From Sipunculus nudus (taxonomy: Eukaryota; Annelida; Sipuncula; Golfingiida; Sipunculidae): a stretch of DNA of 64,000 bases. Of this stretch, positions 22,410-36,238 are shown in pieces; positions within the stretch are counted from its first letter, which is position 1; every line of letters begins with the position of its first letter. The translations under genes were made by a program, and so were the position numbers. The stretch is from NCBI GenBank assembly GCA_026874595.1, contig CM049322.1:35337840-35401839 (forward strand). Direction: 5' to 3'. Under the pieces are notes generated by a model. That model did no database searches and was not told the DNA's origin. It worked only from the letters and a program-made list of their open reading frames with translations.

Positions 22410-24367
22410 ACTAATTTCACTATAAAATTAATCTGCTCAGTCAAGCTTATGATAATCAATCTAGTTTTAACACTTTGCTATTACAGACAACGTATATGCT
22501 TTACTGTAATGATATGTCAGTTGAACAAATTCCGACAAACTACTACATGTGTCCAATCTGTTATTAGTAACAAGATTACCTCGACTGTATATTTACCAAA
22601 TTGCTAACAGGGTACTGGTACCATTTATGAATGATTTATAATATTTCACCGCATTAACGACAAATGATGAAATGAAAATGTCCATTTGTTATTGTTTTAG
22701 GGTTCTTGTAATTGCAATATTTTCAGCTTCGTCGGATAATTATCAAATGAAAAGCCTATTTCCCGTTCTATATAATAAATGACTTTTTCACGAGCATGTT
22801 CTCATTTTTTTGCTGTTTCCCGTAAAATATGTTGTCTATTTTAAGTATGCTTTTTTACATGGTCCCGACGTTGTAGACGTCGTCTCACAGATAAGAGACC
22901 TTACCACCATTAATTTTTAATTAATTGAATACAACAAGAAATGTGAAAGTTGGAATAAAATTATAAAGAAGCCTACAGATCATAGTGTTTATTAATATAT
23001 ACTCATATTCTTTCAAGAGTGTGTAGTCAAAGAGAGAATGAGCGATAAGACAGACAGAGAAGATGACGTACTCATAAACACGCAGGCTCACAATTCTTCA
23101 GAACAAGGGAGTGAGAGAAAAAGAAAGAGAGAGCACGGTAGGGTAGACAAAGGTATACTAAATCTTTAGAGCAGGTTATTTATTTTATTAAACAAAAACT
23201 AAATAAACAATATATGATGAACTTGTTTTATTTTAATAATCAATTTGCGGATTTCGCACAGTACAGTATAACCCCGTTCTCTCGCCAGCACCGGGACCAG
23301 ACGTATTATTGGCGGCAGGTGAGGTTTGCGAAAGACCGAGTGTTTGGGAAGCTTTATTGGTGTGCTTTAACAAACTACTATCTCAAGATGCTTGCAATCA
23401 CGGACCATTCGCATGGAATTAAACTCTACCCCTCCCCCTAACCAAACCCTTCGCTCCCCCCCCCCCCCCCCCCCCCCACTTATTCGCAAGAAAGCAATAT
23501 TAGGCACAGATCGGATTGGCTAAAATTAGGTTAAGGTCCGAAATAAATATCAAGTGCACATCTATTACCTGCATGGTTATGACTCCGACGGGTTTAGGAA
23601 AATCACTTGACAGCTGGCGCAAACAGGGACAGAGCCGAGCAATTTTGGGTAATCGGTTATGGAGTGTACGGCCTTGATAATAAGGTTCCGGTCGAAAATA
23701 AGTCACCTATAACTAATATTGTGCACAAAGGTATGGTTTAAAAAATCTGCCATATGTAAAATCTGAGTGATAAAGAGAAAGCAGTTAGAGACCGCATAAA
23801 TACCTCCGCCAACATTCTGGATATGATTCGGGCGAATAAAAGGGCGGCAACGAGGTTATAATGTATTGTGAACCCTAAGTAATGTTGAGTAATATCCACT
23901 GGGTGTAGCTGGCTACTTTTGTGAATGCATCAGGGTAGCCTCTAACTTGCTCCGGATCATACTGGCACATGCTTATATATCCTTCCAGACCGACAACGGA
24001 CCCAGCGTCCGTCTCTTCTCTGGCACATCATTGGAGCGCCTCCATCTCCCTGAAAACAAAATAGACATGCACACACATACAGTGGACCGTATACATAATT
24101 GTTTCGTTCTTTAGAATACGAAAAAAATGTGAAGTAAACGTATAAGAATGATATGTTATTGGCAGGCCTTCTGGACTAATTTTGTATGCACAGGGGTAAA
24201 AAATAATTCAGAAGTCATTACCAGTTTTAAGACATTAAAGCGATTCTCTGAGGTTCAATCGAGATTAAAGCTATGTTTCCAAAATCGTTAACAGCATAAT
24301 TCGAGAACCGGGGGGCGATAATATACTTAGTCACCGGTTGATGGGTTTTAAGCATATATATTTGCAG

Positions 24368-24370
<3 letters not shown>

Positions 24371-24428
<58 letters not shown>

Positions 24429-24431
24429 ATT
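24371..24431. repeat. (TA)n microsatellite
   Basis: A TA dinucleotide run of about 60 bp in the long intron of the protease homologue, between exons 24049 and 25667. A similar run lies at 25970-26016. Confidence 0.9.
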
Positions 24432-24818
24432 AGTATTATAACTATATTCGTAATATATTTTCAGTTTATGAAAAATATATATGTTATTTATTTTTCACCT
24501 ATATGAATAAAATAAAAAGCCATGTTACTTTGCAAAGATAATTACATGTTCAAGGGGGGGGGGTGTATGGGTGTTCCCCAGCAAACCCAGCAGAACGTAA
24601 TAACGGAAAGACTCCCTGCCTCAGTAAAGGAACGTTTGTATGTTATCTTAATTTAAGGGCTGTTTATTAATATCATCAACTTATGAATTAGAATGTACAA
24701 ACTGTGGATAAATTGATCATTTAATTGCTCGACTATAAAAATAAGATATCTAAACATGAAAATTGATTACGAATAGTTGGGAAAAGAAATAGATAAAATG
24801 AAAGATGTCACAGCTCAG

Positions 24819-24861
24819 CGGGGGGGGGGGGGGGGAAACGCCCCCCTCTGGATCCGGCACT
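24819..24861 (-). mobile_element. hAT-like terminal fragment
   Basis: On the minus strand, CAGTGCCGGATCCAGAGGGGGG starts a stretch that runs into a G/C homopolymer. It resembles the end at 50305 (cagggccgaatccagg) and the family of CAGxGxC...ends of hAT-type elements. The other end is not identified. Confidence 0.35.
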
Positions 24862-25968
24862 GCGTACGTGAACACCATTTTCTTAATCGCTCAGATTAGC
24901 GCGGATTTTCGAAGGAATTCCTTAAAATGACGTCACGGAGGGCATTCCAATCTTTAAAGCACGTCCTCAAAGCAAGGCCAACATGCTGACACACAGATAC
25001 GGTTCAATGATGATGCGGACAGAGTGATAGAAATGATAAATAAAAGGCATGAATGTTTATACGATTATCACAATGACGTTCAAATGATTAGCAACGTGTG
25101 GTGAAGTAACGTCATACCAATGAAAATGCTGGACATTGACGGAAAGTGACTCTAAAAGCGTCTAGCGGTACGGTCTGTATTTTCAGGTGATTACAGTTTC
25201 AAACTTGGTTTTAATTCGCTCGCGTTCGCTTATAATGCGCTTATGGAAAGACAGCTTCACATCTGCCTTTGGGTTTCTGGTGGGGTCCAAAATGGGACGC
25301 TCCGCGCCCTGCCAGTCTCCCTTAGGCTATCACCAAAAACATATATATAAATAAAATGTTCAACGAATTCCTGATTCTTGTAAGTCAATTTCTTTCATTT
25401 TTTGGAAAATGTACCATAACCTGGTTCTCGGTATTATTGCTAATTTTTTTTTCTCTTTTCTCGATTCCCTTAACCCTTAAAGCTTAAAAATGGATAAAAC
25501 TTTGTGTTTGTCATATGCACAACTCGAAGAAGTCAAGCGAATTTTTGTATTTATCCTTGCAAGCTGGCAAAATTTCAAACATTATGTCTCAACCCGTGAA
25601 CTTTTTTCTCCCATGTGTCCGTAGGATAATTAATATTTTTGTTTTTTTTAATACAAAGCTACTTACTAGGCACGGTCTGCTGGCGTCAGCCCCATGGACA
25701 CAGATCACTTTGTCTTGCTCAATCTGATGAATCAGCCACAGGTTAAAATTAAATGAAGATTTCCTGTACTTAGCGATACATTCGTCCGCAGGTTCCTCGA
25801 AGGCAGCAGTTTCTTGCAGCTGGTCGGTTTTTGCTGCATATAATTTGTTTTCAAAATTAACATGGGGTAGGGGGGGGGATTCCCACTCCGAGTGTAAGGG
25901 CTTATGTATAAATTTAGAATTAAAAATGGTACACATTTATTCAACAATAGCGTCAGTTTCTTATTTCG

Positions 25969-26019
<51 letters not shown>

Positions 26020-26464
26020 TAAAATGTAATTTTAATTTTGAACAAAATTTATCTTATTTAAATTCATCAACTATCATTATTTAAGCACACACAAGCTGGA
26101 TGTTATTATAAAAAAAATGCATGATAATATAAATATTTGGAAAAATCTGAACTTACCTTCAGACCTTCTACCTAAAATGTTAAAAAATATGAGATTGAAT
26201 CCATAACATGCAGAGGAATATCATACGACAGTGAGAAAAAAAGTCAAGCGGGAAATGTGAATAAATATGGCTTGCGCATCCGCATAACCGCAATCGGCAG
26301 AAATTGGCTATTTTTTTACCCAGTAGACGACCGCGAAATACAGAGAAAAAGAAAGATAATTTAATACCCTCTCAGTGAAATATATCAAGAAATTAAGCAT
26401 ATTAGTATAGACCCCCCATTACTTATAACCGGAATATTCTTTATGCTCGTAAGCATATGATCAT

Positions 26465-26822
26465 GAACCATGGTTGACTTCATATTCGCGGGGCTTTAAT
26501 TTTCGCGGTTGCACCAGAAACTATAAAACCTAGTACAGTATATTTTAGAGTTAGAGTTTACCCTACAATACCTTACTAATTTCTGGTTCAGTAAGTAGCT
26601 TATGACTTGTATAGCCTCTGTGAGGATGGCGTGTTTTACAAAAATTAATGCTTCTATGTATGGGCAAGTTTCGATTCCAGGCACAGATTGCTGATTTGGT
26701 TGTTTCCAAAGGTCATCTTAGTTGATGGGACATCTTATTTCCGAGGGTTTCATATTCGCGATTATTTCACATTCGCGAATATCACAAATTAAAACCATCG
26801 CGAATAAAAAGGCAACCACAGT
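26465..26822. mobile_element. MITE with 'ATTCGCG' terminal inverted repeats
   Basis: The left end (ccatggttgacttcatattcgcgg, then ctttaattttcgcgg) and the reverse complement of the right end (tactgtggttgcctttttattcgcg, then atggttttaattt) match with a few changes. The element is about 355 bp and has no protein. A similar end lies at 39672. Confidence 0.6.
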
Positions 26823-27745
26823 ATTTTTCCCGAGTCGGCAAATCCAATCTCACATCTACCTGCATGTCGTTTAGTTATTTTTCGTGACCATGTAGTTTTC
26901 TGGGACAACTTTAATATGTTAGTGATTTATAAGATTTGTCGTTCCTTTGTTTACTATGAGCTGCCTTGGTGGAGGTCTGCGCTCTCTGAGTGCTTTTCTA
27001 GTTAAACTATATTTTCGTTGGGAAATTCTCCTCGTTTTACATGTCAAATATCTCCTTGAAACTCGAAAAGCGGTATTTTCAAAAACAAAGAATAAATGTG
27101 CTTAACAACGTTTTCAAGTGCCCTACCCCAGTACGGGGTAAATCTTATGTATTGAAAATGTGTATCATACATGTACCATGGTTGGTTTCGCTGAATATGA
27201 ACGCAAACATTTAAAAAGAAAATTTTGTTATAGAAATGTTCATATTAATAATGAATCAAATTTATAATATTATTGCTCTCAGGCCTTAAGATATTTTTAC
27301 GCGATAATCTTTAATTTTAACTTTTAATTATTACAAACGGCTGTATATTTTAGGTTCGAAAAGATGAAAGTTACCACCAAAAAATTACCAAGATGTTTAA
27401 GTTGAGGAAAGAAATTCCTTTTTAAATAAAAAAAATAAAGATATATTCACAGCCACTGCCGATCCAGTCTACAGCTCCCCATCCTGTAAAAATACAGTTC
27501 TCATAGTCAGAATCTGACTGATCTGGCAGACACACAGGTTTTTTGACGTCATTAAAAGACCAGGGGTTCATCCAGCTCAAGTAAGAGCGATGTTGTCATA
27601 GTCCAAGAAGTCACTGAAATATATATAGAAATGTGTCAGGTGATTGCATCTGAAAGAAAGAGAAAATAAAAAAGGTGTCTGTGAGTAGAGTTAGCAATAT
27701 ATTGAGTATCTGAATAAATGTTCACGGCGAGTTCACAGGGTAAAG

Positions 27746-28085
27746 TAGTGGTAGTCGTGAAAGCCGTTTGAGTATATGTTATTGTGGTGGTCGTGAAAGC
27801 CGTTTGAGTATATGTTACAGTGGTGGTCGAGAAATCCGGGTGAGTATATGTAATTGTGACGGTCGTGAAAGCCGTTTGAGAATATGTTGCTATGGTGGTC
27901 GTGAAAGCCGTTTGAGAAAATGTTGCAGTGGTGGTGGTGAAAGCGGGGTGAGTATCTGTTATTGTGGTGGTCGTGAAAGCCGTTTGGGAATGTGTTACTG
28001 TGGTGGTTGTGAAAGCCGGGTGAGTATATGTTATTGTGGTGGTCATGAAACCCGGGTTAGTATTTGTCACAGTGGTGTTTCGAGT
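27746..28085. repeat. 36-bp minisatellite (about 9.5 units) in a protease intron
   Basis: The unit is ggtggtcgtgaaagccgttt followed by gagtatatgttattgt. It repeats with substitutions and is then traceable in degenerate form (gacagcggggtgactatg..) to about 28330. Since 36 is a multiple of three, both strands show open frames; the minus frame reads as a Thr-rich 12-residue repeat (like ITYTHPAFTTTT). It lies between protease exons 28468-28590 and 27457-27613, so I regard the open frames as by-products. Confidence 0.8.
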
Positions 28086-28945
28086 TAGTAGTAACGTTAC
28101 TATGTTAGAGTTTCGGTCGTGACTGCGGTGTGACCATATCACAGTGATGGTGGTGACAGTCGGGTGACTATGTTAGTGGTGACCTTAGCAGAGGGATAAC
28201 TAGGATATGATGGTAGTAATGACAGCGGAGTGACTGATACAGTGGTGATTGTGATAGCGGGGTGACTATGTAGCAGTGATGGTAGTGACAGCAGGGTGAC
28301 TACGTGACAGCGCTGCTCGTGACAACAAGTTAGACATTTGGCTGTAAAATCCGGTAACTGTAAATTAACTTTAAAGAAATTCATCTTTAACAACCCAAAA
28401 ATTATATTTCATTCTTTCCTAGGAAACACCACTTTTTATTCTGCAATAAAGCCCAAGTACTACTCACCGCGAGAGATTAAGATGGAGTTTGACTGATCTA
28501 ACACCCCTAATCTGTCTAGTGGACTCGTCTTCTCCAAGGTTTACACTACCCAGTGTTAGAGTGTACAGGGAGAGGTTCGTAGTTCCCGGTCTGTCCAACA
28601 AACAAAACACATATAATGTAATTCAATAATTAGCATTTACACAGATATAAAGACATATTTAACAAAACAAAAAATTACTTTATAAACATGTACAATTATG
28701 CATGTACAAATGTTGTTTTGCTTAAAATAAAATCTTTGAAAGGTTCACGTACCGTAACATGTAAACTCAATATCCAACGATAAATACGTTCTGTACCATC
28801 ATAATATGAAGATGTCTATAAGACATGCAGATTTATCAATAAATTGACGCGTCAGTCTAATATAATCAGGAGAACCTCGTGGTTTGGGATAGGTATATAC
28901 ATTGTTTTATGTATATTGTTTTGGATATAAATATTTATTTACATA

Positions 28946-28956
28946 ATATATATATA

Positions 28957-29004
<48 letters not shown>

Positions 29005-29229
29005 TTCGGAATGGTCGTAAAATCATGTTCGATGGTTGAAAAAAATAAAACGACCGATGATCGATTATTAATCGAATATTTTATGTGCCTTTTATTTTAC
29101 CGTGGATTATTATTATTGACTGAGTGATTCAGTCAGACTTGTAAATCACGCTAAAATTTCAAGGTGACGGCCGGATCGCTTCACAAGATTAAGTTTTAAT
29201 GCGGTTCTCTCCTATGCGTCTTGTCTTTG

Positions 29230-29294
<65 letters not shown>
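28946..29294. repeat. Two (TA)n microsatellites
   Basis: Long TA dinucleotide runs occupy about 28946-29001 and 29230-29294, separated by unique sequence. Confidence 0.9.
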
Positions 29295-29298
<4 letters not shown>

Positions 29299-31084
29299 TA
29301 AAAAGGCCAAAAAAAATAAACAAAAGTATCTTAAGCTTTATTTATGGTTCACATTATATTTTATGTTATATTTGTTAGCAGTAATTGTGTTTTATCGATA
29401 CGACGATACAGCATGCAAAGCGTATCGTTAACCCTATCGATATGTGTCGATATGTTTTGATATATCGGTATATTGATACAGCCCTAATATATATACTACG
29501 TAGTGTCGGGCAATATTTTGCAATTACATGCATTAATTAAAAATGTTATATTGACAGAATGATATTGGATATTTTTCTTAACATGTATTCCGAGGTTTAG
29601 ATTGTTTAATGGTGTTTTGAGGTTCAGCGGGGCAAATAAAAACAGCTTAACATAACATTCTGGGTTGCTCGGTCTTGGCGAAAGTTGAAGCCTAAAACTA
29701 AATCCACGTAATATAATATATCATATGCAAACCTTTTTCTAATAAAGGGAACACACACCTGCAGAAACAGAGTGTCGCATAAATATTAATATTTTGTACT
29801 GTACTGTGAAATACAATATTTTTGAATTAATTATGTCATCATGTATAATTCGATCTGGGAACATCAGAAAATGGGTTTGGAAATTGTGTAACATTTCCAG
29901 CGATAATATAAGCCACACGTATATCACACGAATCCTCCTGGTTCTTTTCTTGGCATATTTTGTAATATTAAAGAGACTTACTTGAACTAATCAATTTGAT
30001 CTGAAATAGAACGGGACTGCGTTGATATTTGATTTTGGGAGCACATTCTACAAGGATTATGTGAAAATCTACTCAGGGAATTAAATACTAATAGATCAAG
30101 ACAGCGCTTTATCGATCTCACACAACTTCTCTATATGTGGCCACGCCTCGGGAATTCCCGTTCACAGTCGTGAAATGTCGGAAATTCCCGAGTCCTAATG
30201 GGGATCAATTTCCGTAAATCCTGGGGCCTTTAACATTATTTGGGAAATCTGTTGAAGGTCCTGTAGTAGCTTATCTATCAATTATGTGGTTGAACTGGGC
30301 CCATGGAAACCCCGTTCCGGACACCTTGAGGTCATCACCATGACTTTTTTAACGCAACTTTACGTGGCTGTTTTTATTATTCCTATACAACATCAATAAA
30401 ACCCTGAAGTCTTGGCTTCTGTTTGACGACACTTGATAATAAATGTTGACATGAATTTTTTTGTGTTATCGGAGATTTTGGTCTTTACAGTTAAACAAAG
30501 CCATTGGAATTGGGGCTTGTGTATCTCCTTTTTCCACGTACATCCATCAATTATCAATACTCAAATAATGAGCTAAACTATTGGTCAAACGACCGCTTAA
30601 TCAAAACATAAGATACTAGTCTATAAAATATTTAAATTGATTCAAGTTTGATTACTTGACGGCGCTCAGAAGCAAACCGGGTTTCCCCGTTAAATATAAT
30701 ATTCCCATTACAAGGTACAATATTTCAATATTTATATATATTTATAAATCTAATTTAATTTAAAATCATTTTAAATTTGATTGAAATTTATACATACCCC
30801 TTGATGCAGCCCGACGAGGTAAGGACCCAGTTACGGTCGATGACAACACCACCACACCGGTATTGAAAGTAATAGTTTATAAAAACCTATAAAACAAAAC
30901 AGACACTGGAGACCCCCTCCTTGATGCCATCTGGTGAGTGAAAGATGAACTACAATGTAACATTTTTTTTCGCCACGTGATTTCTGGATCTATATTTCGG
31001 GTTTGGGAACACCGAGCTGATTTAGAATCGTATCAGAATCTATCTTGTGCATATTAATGCGATATACCTACAAACAGCCATACA

Positions 31085-31086
<2 letters not shown>

Positions 31087-31131
<45 letters not shown>

Positions 31132-31166
31132 GTATGTATAAAATTAAAATGGTAGCATATTATCTG

Positions 31167-31230
<64 letters not shown>
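31087..31230. repeat. (CT)n and (TA)n microsatellites
   Basis: A CT run at about 31087-31127 is followed by a TA run at about 31170-31230. Confidence 0.9.
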
Positions 31231-31234
<4 letters not shown>

Positions 31235-34200
31235 GAAATTATGCAAAATATCTGTATTGTGTCGGACATATAGTATAAGTACCGTACTTCAAATTCAAAC
31301 GTTTGTGTAATTCCATATGCTATTTTAGATTTTACCGTGCCAAAAAATGGAAATTATTCAGCAGTACAAATAGTCATCTGCAATACTGATAACATGAACC
31401 TGTGTTTATTTAACTGTTTTGCTGACTTTAAAATATCACGATGTAGCAATGATTTATTTTGAATTTAATAAATCCTCTGTATATTATATAGTACCAACCA
31501 TCCATGGCCAGCGGGCTGGGTCTGTCACGTCTGTACCACCAATAATGCTTGGATTTACCTCTGGCCCGGTCTCCGCTCTGACACCACATTCGTCACTGAC
31601 TTGGATCCCTGAAATATTAAATTAGATGCCCTGTGTGTTTTTTAAAGACCAGAAGCCTGAAGGGACACACGGACAGCAGCTTGGCAAAATTGGTGAAGTG
31701 CGCATGTGTGGGTCATCTGCACGGTCCTTGTTTCAGGTCAGACTGACGCATTATTTTCACTATATATTATCATTGTAAATAAAGGTGAATTGCATGCATA
31801 CCTGACCACATATTGACAGTTCCGGCACATTGGCCTGAGAGACCAAACTGAACTCTGTTTACAAATGTGGAGAAAGTGGCGCCTCATGTGACTCGTTTGA
31901 GAACTATGGGCCTAGTTCTGTCTCAGTCTGAAGATGGCAGCACCTCCTGGAGCAAACTGTGGAAAAGGCACACCTCTCACAGCATCTGGTGTCAAATTTT
32001 TTTCTCTGCAGATAAAAATACTTTCTTCGCATGATTAAAAAGCTAAAATCCTATATTATTCAATAATAGAAGCCACATATTGATGGCCCTCCTATTAGTT
32101 TGAGGGTGACACCCTTCAGCCCGGCCCTGTCATATTACATTTAGTCCGGTGGACCGTACACAAAATGGGCCAAGTGCTCTAATTGTCGCTCACACCTTCA
32201 GTGGGCCGAGCGACGCTCATTGTATGACGTGATCAGTTACCACATGCACCGCATGTAGCCCGCCGGCTTGAAATAAATGCCCTGCACCCAGTGCCATTAG
32301 TAATTTGGTCGTGCTGCTATCCGCGTATCCCAGGAATCTTCAGGTCTGGTTCTCGGTGTGAAAACGCAAAGCAGTACTGGTGGTGTCCACTAGAAGTACT
32401 GTTAGTACATCAGCCAGAGGGATTATCGGTACCAATATGGTGACAATTTCTATCAATGTTTTTTGAAAGGTATGTGTATGTGGACAATGAAAATGCCTGA
32501 TAGCAGTGTGAGAGTGGTAGCTTTCTGTAAAATATCAGCCTATTTTGAAAAGTACTTGCATCGAAATTTGTAATATTTGTGGAACATATTCTTATACATA
32601 TTATTTATTTATGACACCTTCTATGTTACTTTATTGGTACTACACTTGGTATCAGGTGATAGCTGACACTTAGGGCTTTCATATGATGTATTTTTCAAGA
32701 AAATAGCAATGTTAATAATAGAAATATTAATATTTTCCTTAATCCTGCCACTAAGTAATTTGTAAATTTTAGTCTAATTTATACAAAGGAAACATGATTG
32801 TATTCCTCCAACAAGCCCAATCATGATATGTTTGGCTGATATATATTTTCAGGTGATTTAAATCTGAAATCTGTTATTATTCGAAAATGCTTGTCAAGTA
32901 TTTTTTAATATAATTATGTATTATGCACGTCTGAGGTAAAAATGGAGAGGACGATAAGTAAAAAATTAAAACAGCATATTTTTATTTATAAGTTTGTTGT
33001 ATTAGTTTCATATCACGTATGATAGTCTATACATGCGGTTTATACAGCACAAGTTCATTCTACATGTTGTAACAAAGACTAAACTTCTACATTGAAGAAA
33101 CCCTGCTTGATCATCATTTTATAACGCAGAATTTAAGAGCTTAATTGCGAGGTAAGGTGACGCTTTATGAAAATACTTATATAACCCTTTTCTGTACTTG
33201 CAGACCTGACTTAAACCAGCAGGTAACATTGTTGATAATTGTGTTGATAGTTTTCTTAATTGTTCAGTTGAAAAGTTTTGTTATTTTTTTTTTTTTTTTT
33301 TTTTTTAGCAATGTTCCTAATCTACAACATAGATGTGTATAGTTTTCACACTGAATGTTTTATTGCATGATATACAGGGTAAGAATAAATATAATAAGTA
33401 TTAACACTTTAGCTAGTGATATGTAATTATTGAAAATAATGCAATGACAGTAAAATACTTAAACAAATCATTATTTTTTTTTACAGTAAGTCTTTTTATA
33501 AGAAAAATATAGTCAATTATAACTTTCACTTTCAGGAAAATGGCTAGCCAGCAAGAGGATACAACTGGTGAAAGCTCAACATCACAACCAGATTCTCAAA
33601 CCACAGGTCCAACATGTATTATCCATTGCACAGATGAACACCCAAGTTCAAACCTAACCAGCTTGAGAGATCTTTCCTCCTGGGAAACACTTAAAAATGC
33701 TGCAAAAATCAGAAATCACAAGGAATTATTGGAAATTGCCAGTCGTACTCCAGAAAATCAAAAATTCCTGTCCTGCACTACCACAGAAAATGCAGAAGCA
33801 GATTTACCTTGAAAAGAGACCTTGAATCTCTTAAATCCAAGGACACTGAAATAAATCCAGATGATGAATTTATAGCAAAGCGCCCATCAAGACAGATTCC
33901 AACATCTTCGTCTAGAATATATGATAAGAAATGCACATTCTGTGAAAAAGTGAAATACGTAAAAAAAAACAGAGGACAAGAGAACCTCTCATAAAATGTG
34001 TAGATTTACGTACAGATAGCACTCTCAGAAAAATTGCGACAGGAAAGGGGGACAGCAAAATTCTATCTTGGACTTCAAGAGAATTAGTTGCTGCTGAGGC
34101 CCATTATCACACATCTTGCTACAAGTTTTATACTAAGCAAACAGAAAAACATGAGAGTGATTCTGACGAGGAATTAAATTATCAGACAATAGAAAGAGAA

Positions 34201-36238
34201 GCATACCAAGAGTTGTATCAGTTCATCAGAAATGATCTGATCCCACAGCCCCGAATCATAAGAATGTCAGAACTGACTGCACAGTTAACAGATTATATGC
34301 TGTCAAAAGGTGTTGTCGAGATCAACAAAAAACCACATCCAAAGAAATTTAGAGACAGAGTTCGAAGAAAGTCTCCATATTTTCCAAAATGAAACGGGGA
34401 AGCTTCTTGTTATGCCAAACAGTTTCTCACTGTATGATCTTGCGAATGAAAATTACAAGCTCTCCCAGGAGCTGAATAACTTGAGGCAGCAAATGGCCAG
34501 TGATAATAGACAAGGCAGCAACCTGTCTTAGATGTGTGATGAAAGATATACAATCAGAAGAGTGTTGGCAACATGTACAAGCATCCCTGAATTCTGCTGC
34601 ATATATAATTCCAGATTTGTTGAAACGGTTCCTTTTCTGCATTCTGACTGGTGACCCGCAGCCAACAGAAGTATCTGACCTGTGCAGTGGTTGGTGGATT
34701 CCTTTAGCCAGGATCTGATATACGCGGTAACATTTGGAAGGCAAAAGCCTTCCAAACATATCTTGTTAGCAGAAGCAGTAAAAAGCCTAACGGGTAACGT
34801 CGAGCTGATGCAGGCACTGAATCGACTAGGCCATGCAGTTTCCTATGACCAGATAGAAGAGAATGAAACTGGCTTATGTCTCCTGAAAATGGCTGATAGT
34901 CCAAATACAAACACCGTACTTCCCTGAAAATATATATCCATATACCTTTACAACAATGGCGTGGGACAATATAGATCTTTTAGAAGAAACATTAAGTGGA
35001 CGTGGAACCAGCCATCGTGTAAATGGAATTATAATTCAGCCAACAGTATATGGGCCACATTTGCGTCGTCCTGAAGCACTCTCTCTGGTTAAGCGCAAAC
35101 AAAGAAGTATCTTCATTGATGACCTGCATTTGCCATGTTATAACAGTGGTGACAGAGTTGGCCCTGGTGTCTTGAAGACAAAACAAAATGATTACACTTA
35201 CGCACAGGAGGCCGCATTTGCAAAAAAACCTGTTATGGATTCTCCTCCGTGTGACTGCACAGGAATCGGAAGGTGGTCAGACATTACCAGGATGGACCGG
35301 TTTCAATATTATGGTACGCAAAGGCACGGTTATCCAAAGTGATACCTTAAGCTATTTGCCCACAATCAATGCACCGGCGACAGAGATGTCAACAGCCTTT
35401 GAAATTCTTACTCGGAGCAAGGAGATGATGAATAATCTCAGGATTGATTCTCTTGTTCCATACAATTTGCAACCTTTTGAGCATAATTGGAAAACGAACC
35501 TAAGATGCAGGATTAAGGGATTTGTGCATTGAATCTGGTGTCGTAGCTGAGGGTTCAGTTGCTGCAATTATGGAAGGACGCCATTACAATAGAGCAGTGA
35601 GAATACACAAATATGTGTATGAAACTTTTATGCGACTTGCGTACAGAGGCTTTCAGACATGGGTATATGAGGTGCATCCAGGGAAAAACAAGGTTCTTCA
35701 AGACCTACAGGAAGATGTTCCAGGGCCATGTGAGAATGTCAGTAAGGTACACTTTGAGGCAACTCTGCAGAGTCAAACATTTGAAGAGTTTGTGGATTTG
35801 TTCGGTCAATACCTTGAACATTTGCGTCACAATAATGGCCCCTTTTCATCATACTGGATGTCGTATGTTGACATAGTTGGTAATGTTTTGCTTGGGCTAC
35901 TAAGAGCATCACGGGAAGGAGATTGGACCCTCCACATGTCCGCCATTCGGGACCTCATACCTTGGTGCTTTGCGTATGACAAAGTAAACTACGCACGTTA
36001 CTTGCCAGTTTACTATGCTTCAATGTCAAATCTGGAACGAGATCATCCTGATGTATACCAACATTTCATAAATGGAGGTTTTGCAGTGCAGATTGGAGAC
36101 CAAAACCCATTTGGCCGCATACCTGTAGGTCAGGCATGCGAAGAAACTGTGAATAAGGATAGTAAAACTCCAGGCGGTGTGAAAAAGTACAGTTTAAGAG
36201 CGGGAGCAGTAGCTCGGTTTTACATGATAGCAGAGCGT

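Larger units (their letters stand above)
23875..31608 (-). pseudogene. Chymotrypsin-like serine protease homologue, catalytically dead and frameshifted
   Basis: Six exons on the minus strand join in matching phase: 31608-31499 (activation site IIGGTDVTDPARWPWM), 30886-30798 (YRCGGVVIDRNWVLTSSGC), 28590-28468 (LYTLTLGSVNLGEDE), 27613-27457 (DYDNIAL, KKPVCLPDQS, FTGWGAVDWIG), 25833-25667 (DQLQETAAFEEPADEC, VICVHGADASRPCL), 24049-23875 (GDGGAPMMCQRRDGRW, then GYPDAFTKVASYTQWI and stop). The S1 family cleaves peptides with a His-Asp-Ser triad. Here TAAHC is TSSGC, NDIAL is DNIAL, and GDSGG is GDGGA, so all three residues are lost. There are single-base insertions near 27578 and 27556 in the fourth exon and near 24001 in the last. 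The 5' exons (signal peptide, any N-terminal domains) are not found. Sequencing error could explain the shifts but not the triad losses. Confidence 0.8.

Noticed and set aside
23210-23460. 75-codon frame near 23214-23441
   Set aside because: Short, no motif, and next to a poly-C run; looks like repeat-derived DNA.
27636-28142. 168-codon Thr-rich minus-strand frame, and the 106-codon plus-strand frame
   Set aside because: Both arise from a 36-bp minisatellite inside an intron of the protease homologue; no signal peptide or splice support.
31639-31990. Possible upstream exons of the protease homologue with decayed thrombospondin type-1-like text
   Set aside because: Cysteine and Trp spacing is only loosely similar, frames are broken, and exon edges are not convincing.
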